Origin: Lethocerus indicus | Lineage: Eukaryota > Arthropoda > Insecta > Hemiptera > Belostomatidae | Assembly: GCA_019843655.1 (NCBI GenBank) | Contig: JACDQD010000006.1 | Coordinates: 8,362,034 to 8,426,033, forward strand | Length of the DNA: 64,000 bases | Reading direction: 5' to 3' | In this document: piece after piece, positions 49,549 through 60,540 of the stretch | Numbering within the stretch: position 1 is the stretch's first letter | How the letters are laid out: each line of letters opens with the position of its first letter | Notes under the pieces: model-generated | What the model was told of the DNA's origin: nothing | The model's database searches: none | The model's input: only the letters and a program-made list of their open reading frames with translations | Made by a program: the position numbers and the translations under genes

Positions 49549-52006
49549 AACCCTTCCCCTATTCATTGCAGCGTTCGAAAAACCGTAAGGGTGTTCCACC
49601 CCCGGCGGAGAGTGGGCACTTGAACTGGAATCATTTCCAATCTAAAACCTCTCACCAGGTACCAATGAAATGTAACTGAAAAGAACACAAGTTTTAATCA
49701 CCATTTTCGATTTGCTATACCTGATAATTTATTGTTGCAATAGAGTGGATCATTTCGGAACGTTAAGTAAATATGATCTTGACAAATTAAGATATTTTTA
49801 TCTTAATACATAATCAATAATTTGATGATATAATCAGATTGCATCCTTATTGCGGAGTCAGAATATCCAATTTCTATACACTTCTATCGAACTGGAACTG
49901 TTTCTATTAAATTAGTGTTCCACAAAACTCTTAATTCTAGTGAATTTTACTACCGCATTTTCTAGTTCCTAAATGCCAGTGTAATACAATAACCCGATAT
50001 GAATATTATAGATATTCAGACCGAATACAAAACTTTGTTGTTACTGCGGCCCAGCCATCATCATTCACTGGTGGACAATCTTCCTCCTCGAACTCGGTCG
50101 GGAGTTGGCACATTCATCACGCGGCCACGACGGCAGACACCGGCTTAGGGGGGCATGCATCGGATGAATGCAAACGATATCGGGATTCCCTGTGGGCTGT
50201 GGGAGAAGCGGAAAAAACAATGAAAACGTTTGTGAAAAATTGAAAGGCCCATCCGAGACGGATGCGAGGTTACGGTTCCTATGAGGATATTTTCTTTGCA
50301 GTCTAGTATTTAGATATTCTGATTTATGTCGCCGATAGAGTTGCAATAATTTTTTTCACCGATTCGCTATCAAAATTGTAAATTTTTTTATTTTATTAAA
50401 CAGTCAGGTTGTAATGTCTGATTAGTACTGCTGGATTTTCTTATGACATACGCCAAGAACAAGTCAACATCTTCAACCATGAGGACGAGGGTCAATTCTT
50501 ATAACTGTTTTGCAATTTTAAGGACTTAAACATCGAAATTCTGGTCCAGCAAGAAAGTGTAATCATTTTCACTAATGCGGCCGGCTCGGATTGTGGATTG
50601 ATCGGCCCATTGGCGTGTTATTCGATAGCCGGACGCCTAATGGCCCGAATAACATCGTTACCGCGAGTTTAACATTAGCGCGGAATTCGCTCGCTAAATC
50701 CGCCTCATGCCGTGCCTGGAGCCCGTTTCGACGGGAATAAAACGCAGTTTCGACCCGACTCCGATGAATATATAAAAATTCAATAGTCGACCCAATCGCG
50801 CAACTAGTGTGAAAATTCCAACCTGCAATTATACCTCATGCAGGAATAGATATATTCCTATATCTATAATATTAATTAACATATCTCTTTCCTGATCAAT
50901 CGTGGTTCCTTAAAATTTCACGTGCCAAGAAACTGAATCCTCGACTAAAGTGAGAAACTGGCATATCTTATCGTGGTGCAATTCGTACTCGCGGGAAAAT
51001 GTTATTATGATTACCTGTAATGAAACAGCCTACCCGTCCGAAACTAATGTACGGCCCCTCCACCGAAACAAGCTACGAGGGGAGCTTTGCATCTCTAATT
51101 TGTATTTACCCAACGCTCATCATTTACCCATTAGTGGCGGGGCCAGGCTGTATACGCTGTGGCCAACCGTAGTAACAAGTTACGGGGCGCCTCTCCCTAT
51201 TTAGCGACTAATCAATCGTCTTTCAATCTTCAATCGGTTGTTCGATCCAGTACTAGATAAGATCCCGGCTTCTACGCATCGCCAGCACCGACTGTACGCA
51301 TGACGGCGTCCGTTCGCACTTCTCCAGCACTGCTACAACACATTCAATCGATACTGTAAGAATTTCAGAGCCAAAACAGCAAGTCTTATATGTTGCGTTA
51401 TGCCGTATTTATATTTTTATTATTTAGAACAGACAGAAAAAATTACTATAAAGTAACACCAGAGCTTTTACGGTAACCAACAGTACAAACAACATGGCAC
51501 ATAAACGGGGGGAGGAAACAGCGAATTCATACGAACCCTAGTAGATCTCCCTAACAGTCACCCTTAATCATTAACTGTCAACTCTGTCATAAACTTTTGA
51601 TGCATAAAATTATTAATACTGAAGCTGTGTTACAGCTAGTGGACAACACCAGTGATTTAAATTTAACGAACAAATCATTTGCGCGGAAAAAATGTCTCGG
51701 GTATTCTGTCAACTATTAGAAATAATAATGTTCTGCCATTGTTATTGTAAAAATCATCCTTGTAAATTTATGCCGACAGTCAAATATTCCGTATGAACGA
51801 AAATATTTTTAACTCAAGACTCCGGCCCCTATAATGAGGAAAATCAACCGCCGCGTTCGACTCAGAAAAGCCGATACTCGTGGCGGTGGGGAAGGGGGTG
51901 GGCTTGATTTATGACTTCAATAAAACTATTCGAGTAAATGGAAGTTGGGCGAAGTGAAAACTTGCCTGCCCTAACCTTCCTCCCCATGAATTCTAAGATT
52001 TGGCAG
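49549..52006. other. No recognisable gene; CpG-rich patch
   Basis: A CpG-rich patch at 50,580-50,790, with several ATTCG and TTCGAC words, is the only standout. It could be a conserved regulatory element, which only comparison can show. The frames at 50,065-50,346 (minus) and 50,950-51,204 (plus) are unassigned. Confidence 0.45.
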
Positions 52007-52065
52007 TCCCTGGAGCGGCGGGAATACAGAAGTAAACTGGATTCGCCGTTCTCTCGCCCATTATG
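52007..52065 (+). CDS. Candidate internal exon, 59 nt (unassigned)
   Basis: A branch-point-like CTAAC (51,971) and a pyrimidine stretch (CTTCCTCCCC) lead to TTTGGCAG/TCCC, and the segment ends ATTATG/GTAAGTGC, a strong donor. Two frames are open. One reads SLERREYRSKLDSPFSRPL and the other PWSGGNTEVNWIRRSLAHY. The third frame has a stop. An earlier AAG at 51,995-51,997 is an alternative acceptor. Neither open frame joins directly to the 60,435 exon in the frame favoured there, so it would need an intermediate exon, be non-coding, or be false. No domain is recognised. Confidence 0.3.
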
Positions 52066-52811
52066 GTAAGTGCTCAGCCGTCTTACTAGATTCAATCAAT
52101 AATGGCGACATTTTGTTAATTTGTCTCTTCTATATTTAACGTCCAGCTGTCTAAATGCAATGTCAAGATATACCAACCCAATTATATCAAAACCATCTGA
52201 AATTGGAAACCTTGATTATAAGTGTTGCTTCAACTGATTAGTTGAAAATGTCAGTGATTTCGGAAATGTAAATATATTGAAACTCTCGCTGTATAATGAA
52301 TCTAGGCGTTCTCATTAGAATATCTAAAAAGTAAAGTGTAATATAATTCTCCTCAAACTTTAGTCATCTCTTTTAATCCCATTTGGTTATGTCTACTTTT
52401 ACAGTAAAACTTCTTAATTAAACCAATTATTCTTTTAACGGAGCCTTATTGTGATTTGGCATTAAGAAGAAGCTATTGTCCACGCTACTTGATTACTCTG
52501 ATAAAGTTGCAGGAGAATTTATGTGGCTCCGTCTCTCCTTTACCGCCATTAAGACAGTTCATCGATTGCGGTCTAATCGCGTCTTCAGCCTCTTTTCCGC
52601 TCTTTACTGTCGGTTTATAAACTGCAGACGGTCAATCGGAAGAATATTTTTATAACCGGCACGCGCGGACGCTGTTTTAATACCAGCAATTTAACTAAAT
52701 CAGTTCAGCCTTTTGGGAGAAAACTAATTATCAGTTATTTTTTAAATTGGGAAAACATTGAAATGTGAAATATAAATATTCACAAGTTTTTTAGCCTAAG
52801 ATTTCGATCTA

Positions 52812-53151
52812 ATGAGTGTAAATTTTGGCAGCTTCGATAACGCTGATTTCATCAGTACCGTCATCGATGCCTACGAAGAACAAATCCATATTAACATCCT
52901 TGTTGACCTAGAATTTGATTAGATATTCTTTCAGTGCCGCCTTGAAATTGCTTCGCACAATACAGGAGATTCACATTTAGCGCTCCAGACTGCAAATCAC
53001 CCCCAAGAGAATCTTTCTCGGTTTCTGAGCCAAAGCACCTTGTCCCTGTACTGCCAGGGCGAATCACTTCACGTACAGCAGTAAAAAAGGTACTGAATAA
53101 TCGGTTGACTGAATGCTTTTGAAGTTGGAATGTAGGCGAAACCGTTCTACC
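52812..53151 (+). pseudogene. Coding-like segment, possible decayed gene or transposon fragment, strand uncertain
   Basis: A plus-strand frame from the ATG at 52,812 reads 36 codons (with FGSFDNADFISTVIDAY near the start) to a TAG at 52,920-52,922. It then stays open for 53 more codons to a TAA at 53,082. The minus strand has an 86-codon stop-free frame over 52,894-53,151 (including GSETEKDSLGGDLQSGALNV). A second minus frame just beyond it reads MDLFFVGIDDGTDEISVIE. All look more protein-like than most frames here, but only one strand can be right. I recognise no family. A frameshifted fossil of a transposon or host gene would explain the pattern. Confidence 0.25.
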
Positions 53152-53542
53152 TTACGATCAAATAGGCGATGTCAGAATAAAAATCGCAGTGTCGATGGTT
53201 TCCAAGAGTCTCTCGAAAGAAAAAGTTTGGCTCCGGAACTGTAATACTCTTTTATTTATTGCCAGTTCCCTTTTGAGCTTCAATTATGTTCACGGCTTTT
53301 GTGTATTAAAAATGACGAGGAATCTCCTCAAGGTAATCGACTTGAAATATGACTAGGCGTTACCTGCACATTTCGGTAATCTACTTTCTGTCAGTTCCGA
53401 ACCACGGTATGGTTTACTTTACCAGTATTAAAAATTAATTGTCCGCATCATTAGAAGCTGAAAAATACAAGCGTCGAGAAGAGGCATGGACTCGAACCGT
53501 TTCGGACAGGAGGTGATGGACAGGAGGGGGTGGAAGGGGACC
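53152..53542. other. No recognisable gene
   Basis: AT-balanced sequence with no repeat or ORF of note. GGACTCGAACC at 53,489-53,499 is a perfect B-box word on the minus strand, but no A box lies at the right distance. Confidence 0.5.
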
Positions 53543-53570
53543 TACAGTGTACAGTGTACAGTGTACAGTG
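53543..53570 (+). repeat. Heptamer tandem repeat (TACAGTG)x4
   Basis: Four exact head-to-tail copies of TACAGTG. It is short and probably slippage-derived. Confidence 0.9.
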
Positions 53571-53977
53571 TCGGTGGAAGCTGGCAAGGAAAGTTGGCTG
53601 GGGAAGGCGAGCTATCGACCCGGCTAACAACTGGCTCTGGCGCTACTCTGACCCCTCAGAGTCGCTCGCGGAAATGATTTACATATCGAACCTTCGCCGT
53701 GGGGTGTATACACCGTCCCGGGCATCCATCCAACTCTCCGGCCAATGTTTATGACGTACTGCAATCGCTGGCACTTTCATACGAAGCCGACTCCAATTGG
53801 AAATTGATTTCCCGAGCAAATCTACACTGTCTGTCTTCATTGTGAACACATTTTCTACTCTAAAATAATAAGTTGGGAGTCATATACTATGTTTTTACTG
53901 GCATGGAACCAAGGAGGAGGCAATAAATTAAATCAAATATGTTAATTATTATCTCTTGCTATCATACATATATATAA

Positions 53978-54050
53978 GTTAATAGAGGCAGAGAAAGTAA
54001 CGTTTATGCATACAGCTTTATTGGACCTCGTCAATCCTTTGGGGAGGTGG
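53978..54050 (+). mobile_element. Dispersed repeat family, copy 2 (54.0 kb)
   Basis: Shares the order GTTA, GAGGCAGAGAAAGTAACG, TTTATGCATACAGC, TTTATTGGACCTC, AATCC, GGGGAGG with the copies at 42,721 and 62,094. It is the simplest copy, with one central unit and no extra block. An AT-rich lead (ACATATATATA) precedes it, as in the 42.7-kb copy. Confidence 0.7.
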
Positions 54051-54609
54051 AAATAAAAATAATACTTAGTAATTCTAATTGCATTTATTAATGTCACAGT
54101 TCATTAATGACAGTTGATTAATGGGGAGTCATACATTGCATATGGTTATACAACTTTTCGGCTAAATACAATTTAGCCCCATTGAGGGGCTACTGCAATG
54201 GTTGGATAAGAAACGGCGTTGGAGGTTTGGTGTCCTCTGGAAATACGTTGGGTGGCAGTCTCGTCCTCGGGGACATATGCTGCTGAAACACAGAGCCGCG
54301 GGGATTAATTCAAGCGCTGGATCGACAACTGCTTTCCATGAATAACACAATTGGCCGGTGGGTGGAAGGCCGGCATGTGTTTCCAGCGCGATTCTCCACA
54401 CTCACCTTCCAGGATGAGCACGACCGGTTTCAATTTTCCGAATCGATTTTCGACTCTCCCCTAGTGAAATTTACAATTATTAATGGACTTCAAGAAGCTT
54501 GAATCGTTCTCGAAATTGTTCACAAACACGTTTCAATTATCACACACGGCAAACAGACAACCACCACAGTGCAAGTGACAGTGACAGCGCAGTGAGAATG
54601 CCCAAAAAA
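54051..54609. other. No secure gene; strong minus-strand donor site
   Basis: On the minus strand CTGGAAG/GTGAGTGTGG (junction at 54,405/54,406) is a strong donor. A possible acceptor TTCACTAG/GGG would give a 55-nt exon (54,406-54,460) open in two frames, but its pyrimidine tract is poor. An unassigned 79-codon minus frame covers 54,162-54,401. Nothing else was recognised. Confidence 0.4.
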
Positions 54610-54699
54610 ACACCGCTACTGAAGATGGCGAGCAGCCGAAACCGATCTAGAAAAAGACCAAGCCAGTGAGAGGAGACAGAAACACACGAAATTTACGGT
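54610..54699 (+). mobile_element. 90-bp dispersed repeat, copy B
   Basis: Direct-orientation partner of the inverted copy at 9,639-9,728, with 7 substitutions and no gaps over 90 bp. The match ends within a few bases at both sides. The core layout CTGAAGATGG...GCCGAAACC resembles retroelement tails, but no reverse transcriptase or other body was recognised upstream. A CAGTGACAGTGACAGCG microrepeat lies about 30 bp before it. Confidence 0.8.
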
Positions 54700-57600
54700 A
54701 TCTCTTAAACACTTTTAAATTCATTGTAACACGGGCAACTTAATTACCATATTTGTTTACCATAAGCTTTTATAACCGTACTATGGCCAATAATGCATGT
54801 TTCCTCGTCCATGTCTTTAATGATAAATTTCTACTCCCCAAGATACCAGTAGGATGTAACTCCACATTTATGATGGCGTACTTCCTTTGTTTGATTCGAA
54901 TTTGTCTTGTTCAACTCAGTGGATTTATGGGTCAAACCCATATATAAACGCACTTCAATTATTCCGCATAATGTACATAACAGTATATGATTGAGGGTGA
55001 TCAATGCCAGGAAAATTAACTACCTATAACATAATTTACCCCTATATAATAAGCCCTGCGCCTGTCACAGAACAATTAAGAGGTCTTGTTATGAGGCGTT
55101 GTGCCGGGGCTAATTATGCGAATAATTGGGCCCTAATTGGACCAGCGGCTTGTAAGGTTAAAAGCCAACTTTATGATGTTTATAGTTTGAGTTCTGGTCA
55201 ACTTGGGTGGCCCTAAAGTCTAATTAGCTTATTGGTGGAGGGATGCCCGAGTATTCGCCGGCACTACTGGTGGCCGCGCTTCGGGCAGATGAATGGGAAA
55301 ATTAAGTCCCACGTTTCTATGGATCGTCGTTTAATCAATTTGCATTTTCCCGAAGTACAAACCGATGACACCTGTATACCACAGCCCACTCATGTTATTT
55401 TAATAACGCCCACCGTTGAATTCTAATTATGAATTTGATGGATGGCCATTATTTGTAGCTGCATATCAAACGTTCAACAAGAGGCCGATGTTGAGTAAAG
55501 CGATAAAGGCTGGGTTGAGGGCATATCTGGGCTTTCATGTGGGCGCCGGTCAGGTGGTGTTTACCTGTGGACTTGGCCGGGTAATGGATAGCCCTGGGCC
55601 CTATCAGCGGTCTGGTACCAGTACCAAATGCATCTGCCGTCCCTTAACAGTGGACTCCCTCCATCTGCCCAGACAACCGACGGTTTTACTGAATTATTGG
55701 TTGCAACTTGCTTGGTTTCCATTACCCGTTCCATTTCCGGATAAATCATTGCCATTAGAACGATTCTATATAGGACTGTACAGCTTAATCTTAGATCAAT
55801 TCTGTCTTTCTGCAGACATCTATTATATTTCGATATGTCGATAATATAAAGAAAAAATATTCTTATGGACGATGTTGCCGTTGCTTATTAATTAGTATTA
55901 ATTCTACCAAGGATGCTCCTACCACAGTGTTCCCGCACATTTGGGAATCGCACAGAAACTAGTCAACAGCCGAATTTCGGGTCGCCATGTAATATCCTAA
56001 CAGGTCGGAAAGAGTGTATACATTGATACGGCCCCAGAAATATGAGTTTGGGCCCATTGTTGGTGGTCAAACAATGGGGGCCGGTCCGGGACAATGAGTG
56101 CGACTTCGGAAATATATTCCCTAAGGGAAAGGAGCCTATTGGCGCTAATGCGGTTGTCTCCGACCGAATCCAGTATCGGATCGAGCCTCCAACGCGCTTA
56201 ATTAACGGACGAAATTCTCCGAAAACCCAAACAATCGCGGCGCCGGTGCTATCCGCAAAGGCTGTGTGGATAGACATTTGAATATTCAATACGGCCCACT
56301 CGTATTGCCTCAGTGTACCAGTATAATTACTCGCATAATGCACTCATAACGGAAACGCACCCCGGAATTAACTTCAGTCCAATCATTACCTAAGATTCGG
56401 CGGATTGAGAATTTTTAATTGAATTCTCTAATCTCTAAAACCAAAATCCGAAGTTAAGGAATAAATTAAAGGGTTTTAATAATACTGTTCGTTGTTACAA
56501 GGTTACTACTCGCCTTGATGTTTAACAGAAGTCAAGTTTGCATATTTTTTAAATGAATTACCCTTCTCGTGTTGGAAAAAAGGCCAAATTTTTTCATCTT
56601 TTTAAAGGCCGTCCGTAAAATGCCATTTTCATGTTGACGTAATCGACAGCGAACAAATTATATTCGCTACATTTTCGGAATAAATTTAATTTCCGCTGCT
56701 ACTTAAAATTCAATAGGGTTTATGCCTGGGAGGGGTTGGGGGTTGCTAGAAAGTGTTTTAAACGTGGAGGGAAGGTTAACGTGGGTGGAACGGAGAGGGA
56801 TGTCCGAGGGGTACACGGCGTCGTGTCTTGCTCAGCCCCAATAATTTCGCCCCTTAGTCGCGCCCAAAGCCCCCAATTAATAACCGGGCACCACTCTGAG
56901 TAATTGCCCCAAGCTAAAGGAATCGAAAGGGCCTAATGCAATTATCTCATTTGGCGCTTAATAGAATAAAACGAAATTTTTACACAGACGATCCCCTTAC
57001 CCCCGTTTTGTAAGAGGAAGATTATGCTTAAGAGGGCATTGTAAGCCCTCAATAATTAACGGGGCAATTTTCGAAGATGCTGCATAATGTGAATAAATCA
57101 GCACGGTAGATCCGGTTCTCCAAAGAAATAGAAAGGACACACCTGAATCCCTGAGGATAAGTAATTATCATGGTTACATAAAACATCCCCTACACCATTC
57201 TACCAATCCTGTCTTCATTATCAATTGTCGATTGTGATAAATACCTAATAATATAATAAAAATAGTCGTTGTTATTGGTCAATAGGTCTTGGGTGATTTC
57301 GAATCTGAATGTAAAAGGCATCTCTGCTCAAGTCTTAAGAGCTAAGGCGTCCTTTCTTGACAAATGGAGCCAGTTCGGTTCGAGGCTATTCCTCATCCGA
57401 AACTGTCGGATCAGTTCCGACCTTTCTCTCCCCTACAGTGAAGTATCTCTTAGTTCCAATCTCTTGGTTCTGTACAGCAATCCCAGCTGTCTTGCAACCC
57501 TGACACTATAGACGCTTTCGTCGAGTATGTATAGGTGAAGTATTGTTTTATTCATTCGCTCCACTGCATACTCAGTGTCACATGACTACATAGCGAAAAC

Positions 57601-59049
57601 GTGATCTGGCCTTTGCGTGATTGAAATAGAAAATAGCTTATGGGAGTTGTGTTTTCTTCGGTGGACGCTGATGAAGTACAGGTGATACCGGAATTCGAAA
57701 AACGCGACGAAAACTCCTCTGTTACTAATTTAAATTTTCAATTCGGTTGACGACGAATTCTATTCGGTTATAGTTTATATCGCAAAAATTAAGGTATTTG
57801 TTCAGGGTATGACGCGCGTAATTGAAAGACCGCGGTAGAATAAAGTTTGTTATTACTTATACCCACTGGTTTGATCACATTTCATTACAGCAGGGGGCGG
57901 CCCTCCGATAATGTAATTTCAGTTGGGTACCCAGACTTAAAAGCGCAATGTTGGTACCTACCTAACTCTACAACTAATTGGTGGTGAATCCAACGCGGGC
58001 TAAATTCTAGTGTGGTAGTGACGCCTTCGTACCTCCCAGCAAAGTTCATTAGGTCGAACGGCCCACGCCAAATCTCGAGGCCCTTTGCCCTCTCGTGGGA
58101 GGTGTGCGACCCCTCCTGAATTCAAAAGTCGAAATTCACAGGGAATTTTCTCCTCTATACGCACATTTCTCTAGTATATAATCTTACATAAAAGTAAACG
58201 TTAATATTCAATTCGAAAGTTCAACAATTCAAAAACCATGACACTCTTATTAAAGAAATATTACATTTTTTAGTTTAATTAAACGTTTATATACATTTAG
58301 AAATTCGATCACATACACTAGGTAACTCGTTTACAAAATTCTAATGATCGCTGACAAAACATTTGTGGGTGGGGGTCGTTTCTTACAACGCGGGTGCCTA
58401 CCGAAGCAGCAAAATAATGTTTCGCTAAATGTGACTCGTGGTTAAAACATGGCCATAGTTACAATGTCCCGTCAGGGGAGCGGGAGGAGGATTCGGGGGG
58501 AGAGCTCGAAAATGCGATAATTGAAAGAGCGGGGTGGGACATGAATAGTGGGAGCTCGATAAGATCGGCTTAAAAGGATTTTCCAGACGGCGCGGCATTA
58601 GAATGAAAAATTAAAAATCCATTCTCCTCGTCCTGTAATTCGCCCCTGTAATCTGGTACCCGGCAAATTAGTACCTTTTGTGAACTCTGCGTTTTTACCG
58701 TTGAAATTGAATGTTTATCGGATTGACTCTGTCCCACATTCAGAAAGATAAAGAGTTTAATCCGAGGGCTTGACCCGATTCCGACGTGACATGAAAAGTG
58801 GAGGGTCCCCGCGGGCGACGAAACCGGTCGTCTATATTAAATTTAAAATTCGTTCCTAATCGCATTGTTCAATTCATGAACGCATTATGCAATTTACTGT
58901 TAGCAATCAATAATAAATAGAAATATTTAAAAACTAAGAATACCGGATTTTGCAGTGAAAGCTACTATTTAATTTCTCCGGTGAGATCATCCTTGGTTAA
59001 TGTTTTGGACTTTTATTGCACTGGAAATGACCTTTATCCACAATCTTTC
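54700..59049. other. No secure gene; several GC-richer patches
   Basis: A 142-codon plus frame at 55,416-55,844 and a 126-codon minus frame at 55,963-56,343 are the longest. Neither has a recognisable motif, and both are opposed by open frames. A 9-bp exact stem (CCCATTGTT/AACAATGGG, 56,053-56,078) sits in the second. GC-rich blocks occur near 56,720-56,900 and 58,440-58,560. No RNA gene was recognised. Confidence 0.45.
56053..56078. repeat. Exact hairpin, 9-bp stem
   Basis: CCCATTGTT and AACAATGGG flank an 8-nt loop, and outer GG/CC bases can extend it around a 2-nt bulge. Both arms contain ATTGT/ACAAT, the core of SOX-family sites. That link is a general inference, not evidence of binding. 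Confidence 0.5.
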
Positions 59050-59240
59050 TTAATCCACCGTAGTCTGCGTAACCCGCCTTAATCTATTTTTAATCTGTCG
59101 GTACTCCAAGCGAATACAACATAATTCACCCTAAACAACTTTAATCCATTGTTCATCCGTCGTTGATCCACCTTAAGCCAGTTTAATCCATATTAATATA
59201 TTGTTAATCGGTCGTTAATCCGCCGTAATTAACCATAATC
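59050..59240 (+). promoter_or_regulatory. Degenerate TAATCC array at 10-11 bp spacing
   Basis: TTAATCC or close variants occur at 59,050, 59,079, 59,090, 59,141, 59,152 (TTCATCC), 59,163 (TTGATCC), 59,173 (TTAAGCC), 59,183, 59,204 (TTAATCG), 59,215 and 59,235 (ATAATCT). Steps are 10-11 bp or twice that within 59,141-59,240. Trailing words such as CGTCG and CGCCG suggest an 11-bp unit close to TTAATCCGTCG. TAATCC is the known core of K50-class homeodomains (Bicoid, Otd/Otx, Goosecoid, Pitx). One site per helical turn would place them on one DNA face. It may equally be an eroded minisatellite with no function. Confidence 0.6.
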
Positions 59241-60434
59241 TGCACTAATATTTTTTCATATCTTTACTGAACGTTGTTGAAGATTTAATGCAACTAATTA
59301 TTAGGCGGACTTTTTTCCGCGTTCTTTTCGTTTATTTCGCGTTCTTTTTTCCTTTGGAATCAGCCTTTTGCCCGCCTCGTTCTCGAGAAGTTTAACCCAT
59401 GAAAGAACGAAGAAACAGGCAAGCGAAGTCTGAAAATTGTACGAGAAAAAAAATTTTCCTAACCAACCGCACTCGTACTAAAGTATCGCGTTTCTACCGT
59501 ACTCATTGTTCGTTGGGAAAATGAATTGAAACACTGATAAAGGAACGTGATTGCAAATTTCCATACAGATGTGTGTAACCGTTATGCCGGCTTCGTTTCT
59601 AATTTATACATTATGCAAAGTGGGGGATTTTGGGGTGGCGATCGCGATCGCCGTGTCAGCGGAGCCCAGGGTTGCGGTATCTGGGGACGGACGTGAGCCG
59701 TATTTCTCTATTTGGAGTGTGGGTACTCACGTGCCGGGAATATCCTACCGAGTCGGCCCTTCGAGGCTTCCGGCCCCGTCATTTATTCCCAGCCCGGCCT
59801 CGGATATCCCCGGACCCGATTTATATCCGACTATGTCGCGCCGATAAGGCCGCCGGCTCCCCTTCCAAATTGTTATCCCCTCCGGTAAGCCATATATACC
59901 CCACCTTTTAAACGGCCGATCGGTTCCCCCCAATCCCCGGAAACTAATGTAGGCAGAGATTTAGTCTCGCCCTATTTAAGTCTAGACTTCGCTTAAATTT
60001 CTGCTCCAACTTTTCAAGTTCATAGCTCATTAGTTATCACAAGTTATCTAATGCGCTCCCATCATGCTTCTGAATCCAAGAAATGCCTTGTAGCCAAATC
60101 TCATAGCTATGATGAACAGAAATGGATGTACTATATGAATACGTGTAAATAATCTTTAAATGGATAAATCCATTTAGAAATGAATTCTACTTTACCATCA
60201 TGAGTGGTATTTACCTTTCGAACATCTCCTTCCTTAAAATATAGGATAAGTACGCTACAAGTTTACTGCTACCGATGGTGGCGAAAATTTTATATTCCTC
60301 CATGCATCTTCTCCCTGGCCGTAAATACTCTAAAACCCTGTAAAAATATTAATTTGTTTTTGGATTGTTGTCAGAAAATATTTAGACATACGTTTATATG
60401 GTACAAACCGCTATATGGGACTGTTTCGTTTCAG
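59241..60434. other. Possible intron or upstream region with GC-rich block
   Basis: A GC- and CpG-rich block at about 59,620-59,940 includes an exact 16-bp palindrome, GGCGATCGCGATCGCC (59,637-59,652). Frames of 98 and 93 codons overlap here, unassigned. From 60,000 the sequence is AT-rich and leads into the exon acceptor at 60,431-60,434. Confidence 0.5.
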
Positions 60435-60540
60435 GATGTCTCTGAAGAAGTGTCGGAGGTACAGCGAAAGGTTCGAGCTGCACTCCAACGAGAGAAACTA
60501 CGGGAGCATTGGGGAGCACGATCGTCAAATAATACTCCAG
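60435..60540 (+). CDS. Internal coding exon, 106 nt, unidentified protein
   Basis: GTTTCGTTTCAG/GATG opens the exon and ACTCCAG/GTATGA closes it, so both splice sites fit consensus. Frame 0 reads DVSEEVSEVQRKVRAALQRE and continues through EKLREHWGARSSNNTP, a charged segment likely to be helical or coiled-coil, followed by a polar stretch. It enters at phase 0 and exits at phase 1. Frame +1 (starting MSLKKCRRYSERF) is also open within the exon but hits TAG in the next predicted exon, and frame +2 has TGA near its start. Only frame 0 therefore continues. I do not recognise the protein, and upstream exons were not found. Confidence 0.55.

Noticed and set aside
53489..53499. Perfect B-box word on the minus strand, possible tRNA
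   Set aside because: No A box lies 30-45 nt upstream on that strand and no cloverleaf can be drawn.
55416..55844. 142-codon plus-strand frame
   Set aside because: The translation has no recognisable motif, the first part is poorly biased, and the reverse strand is open over part of it.
58980..59005. TGAGATCAT start resembling the bantam microRNA seed
   Set aside because: The match ends after the first nine or so bases, and the flanks do not form a precursor hairpin.
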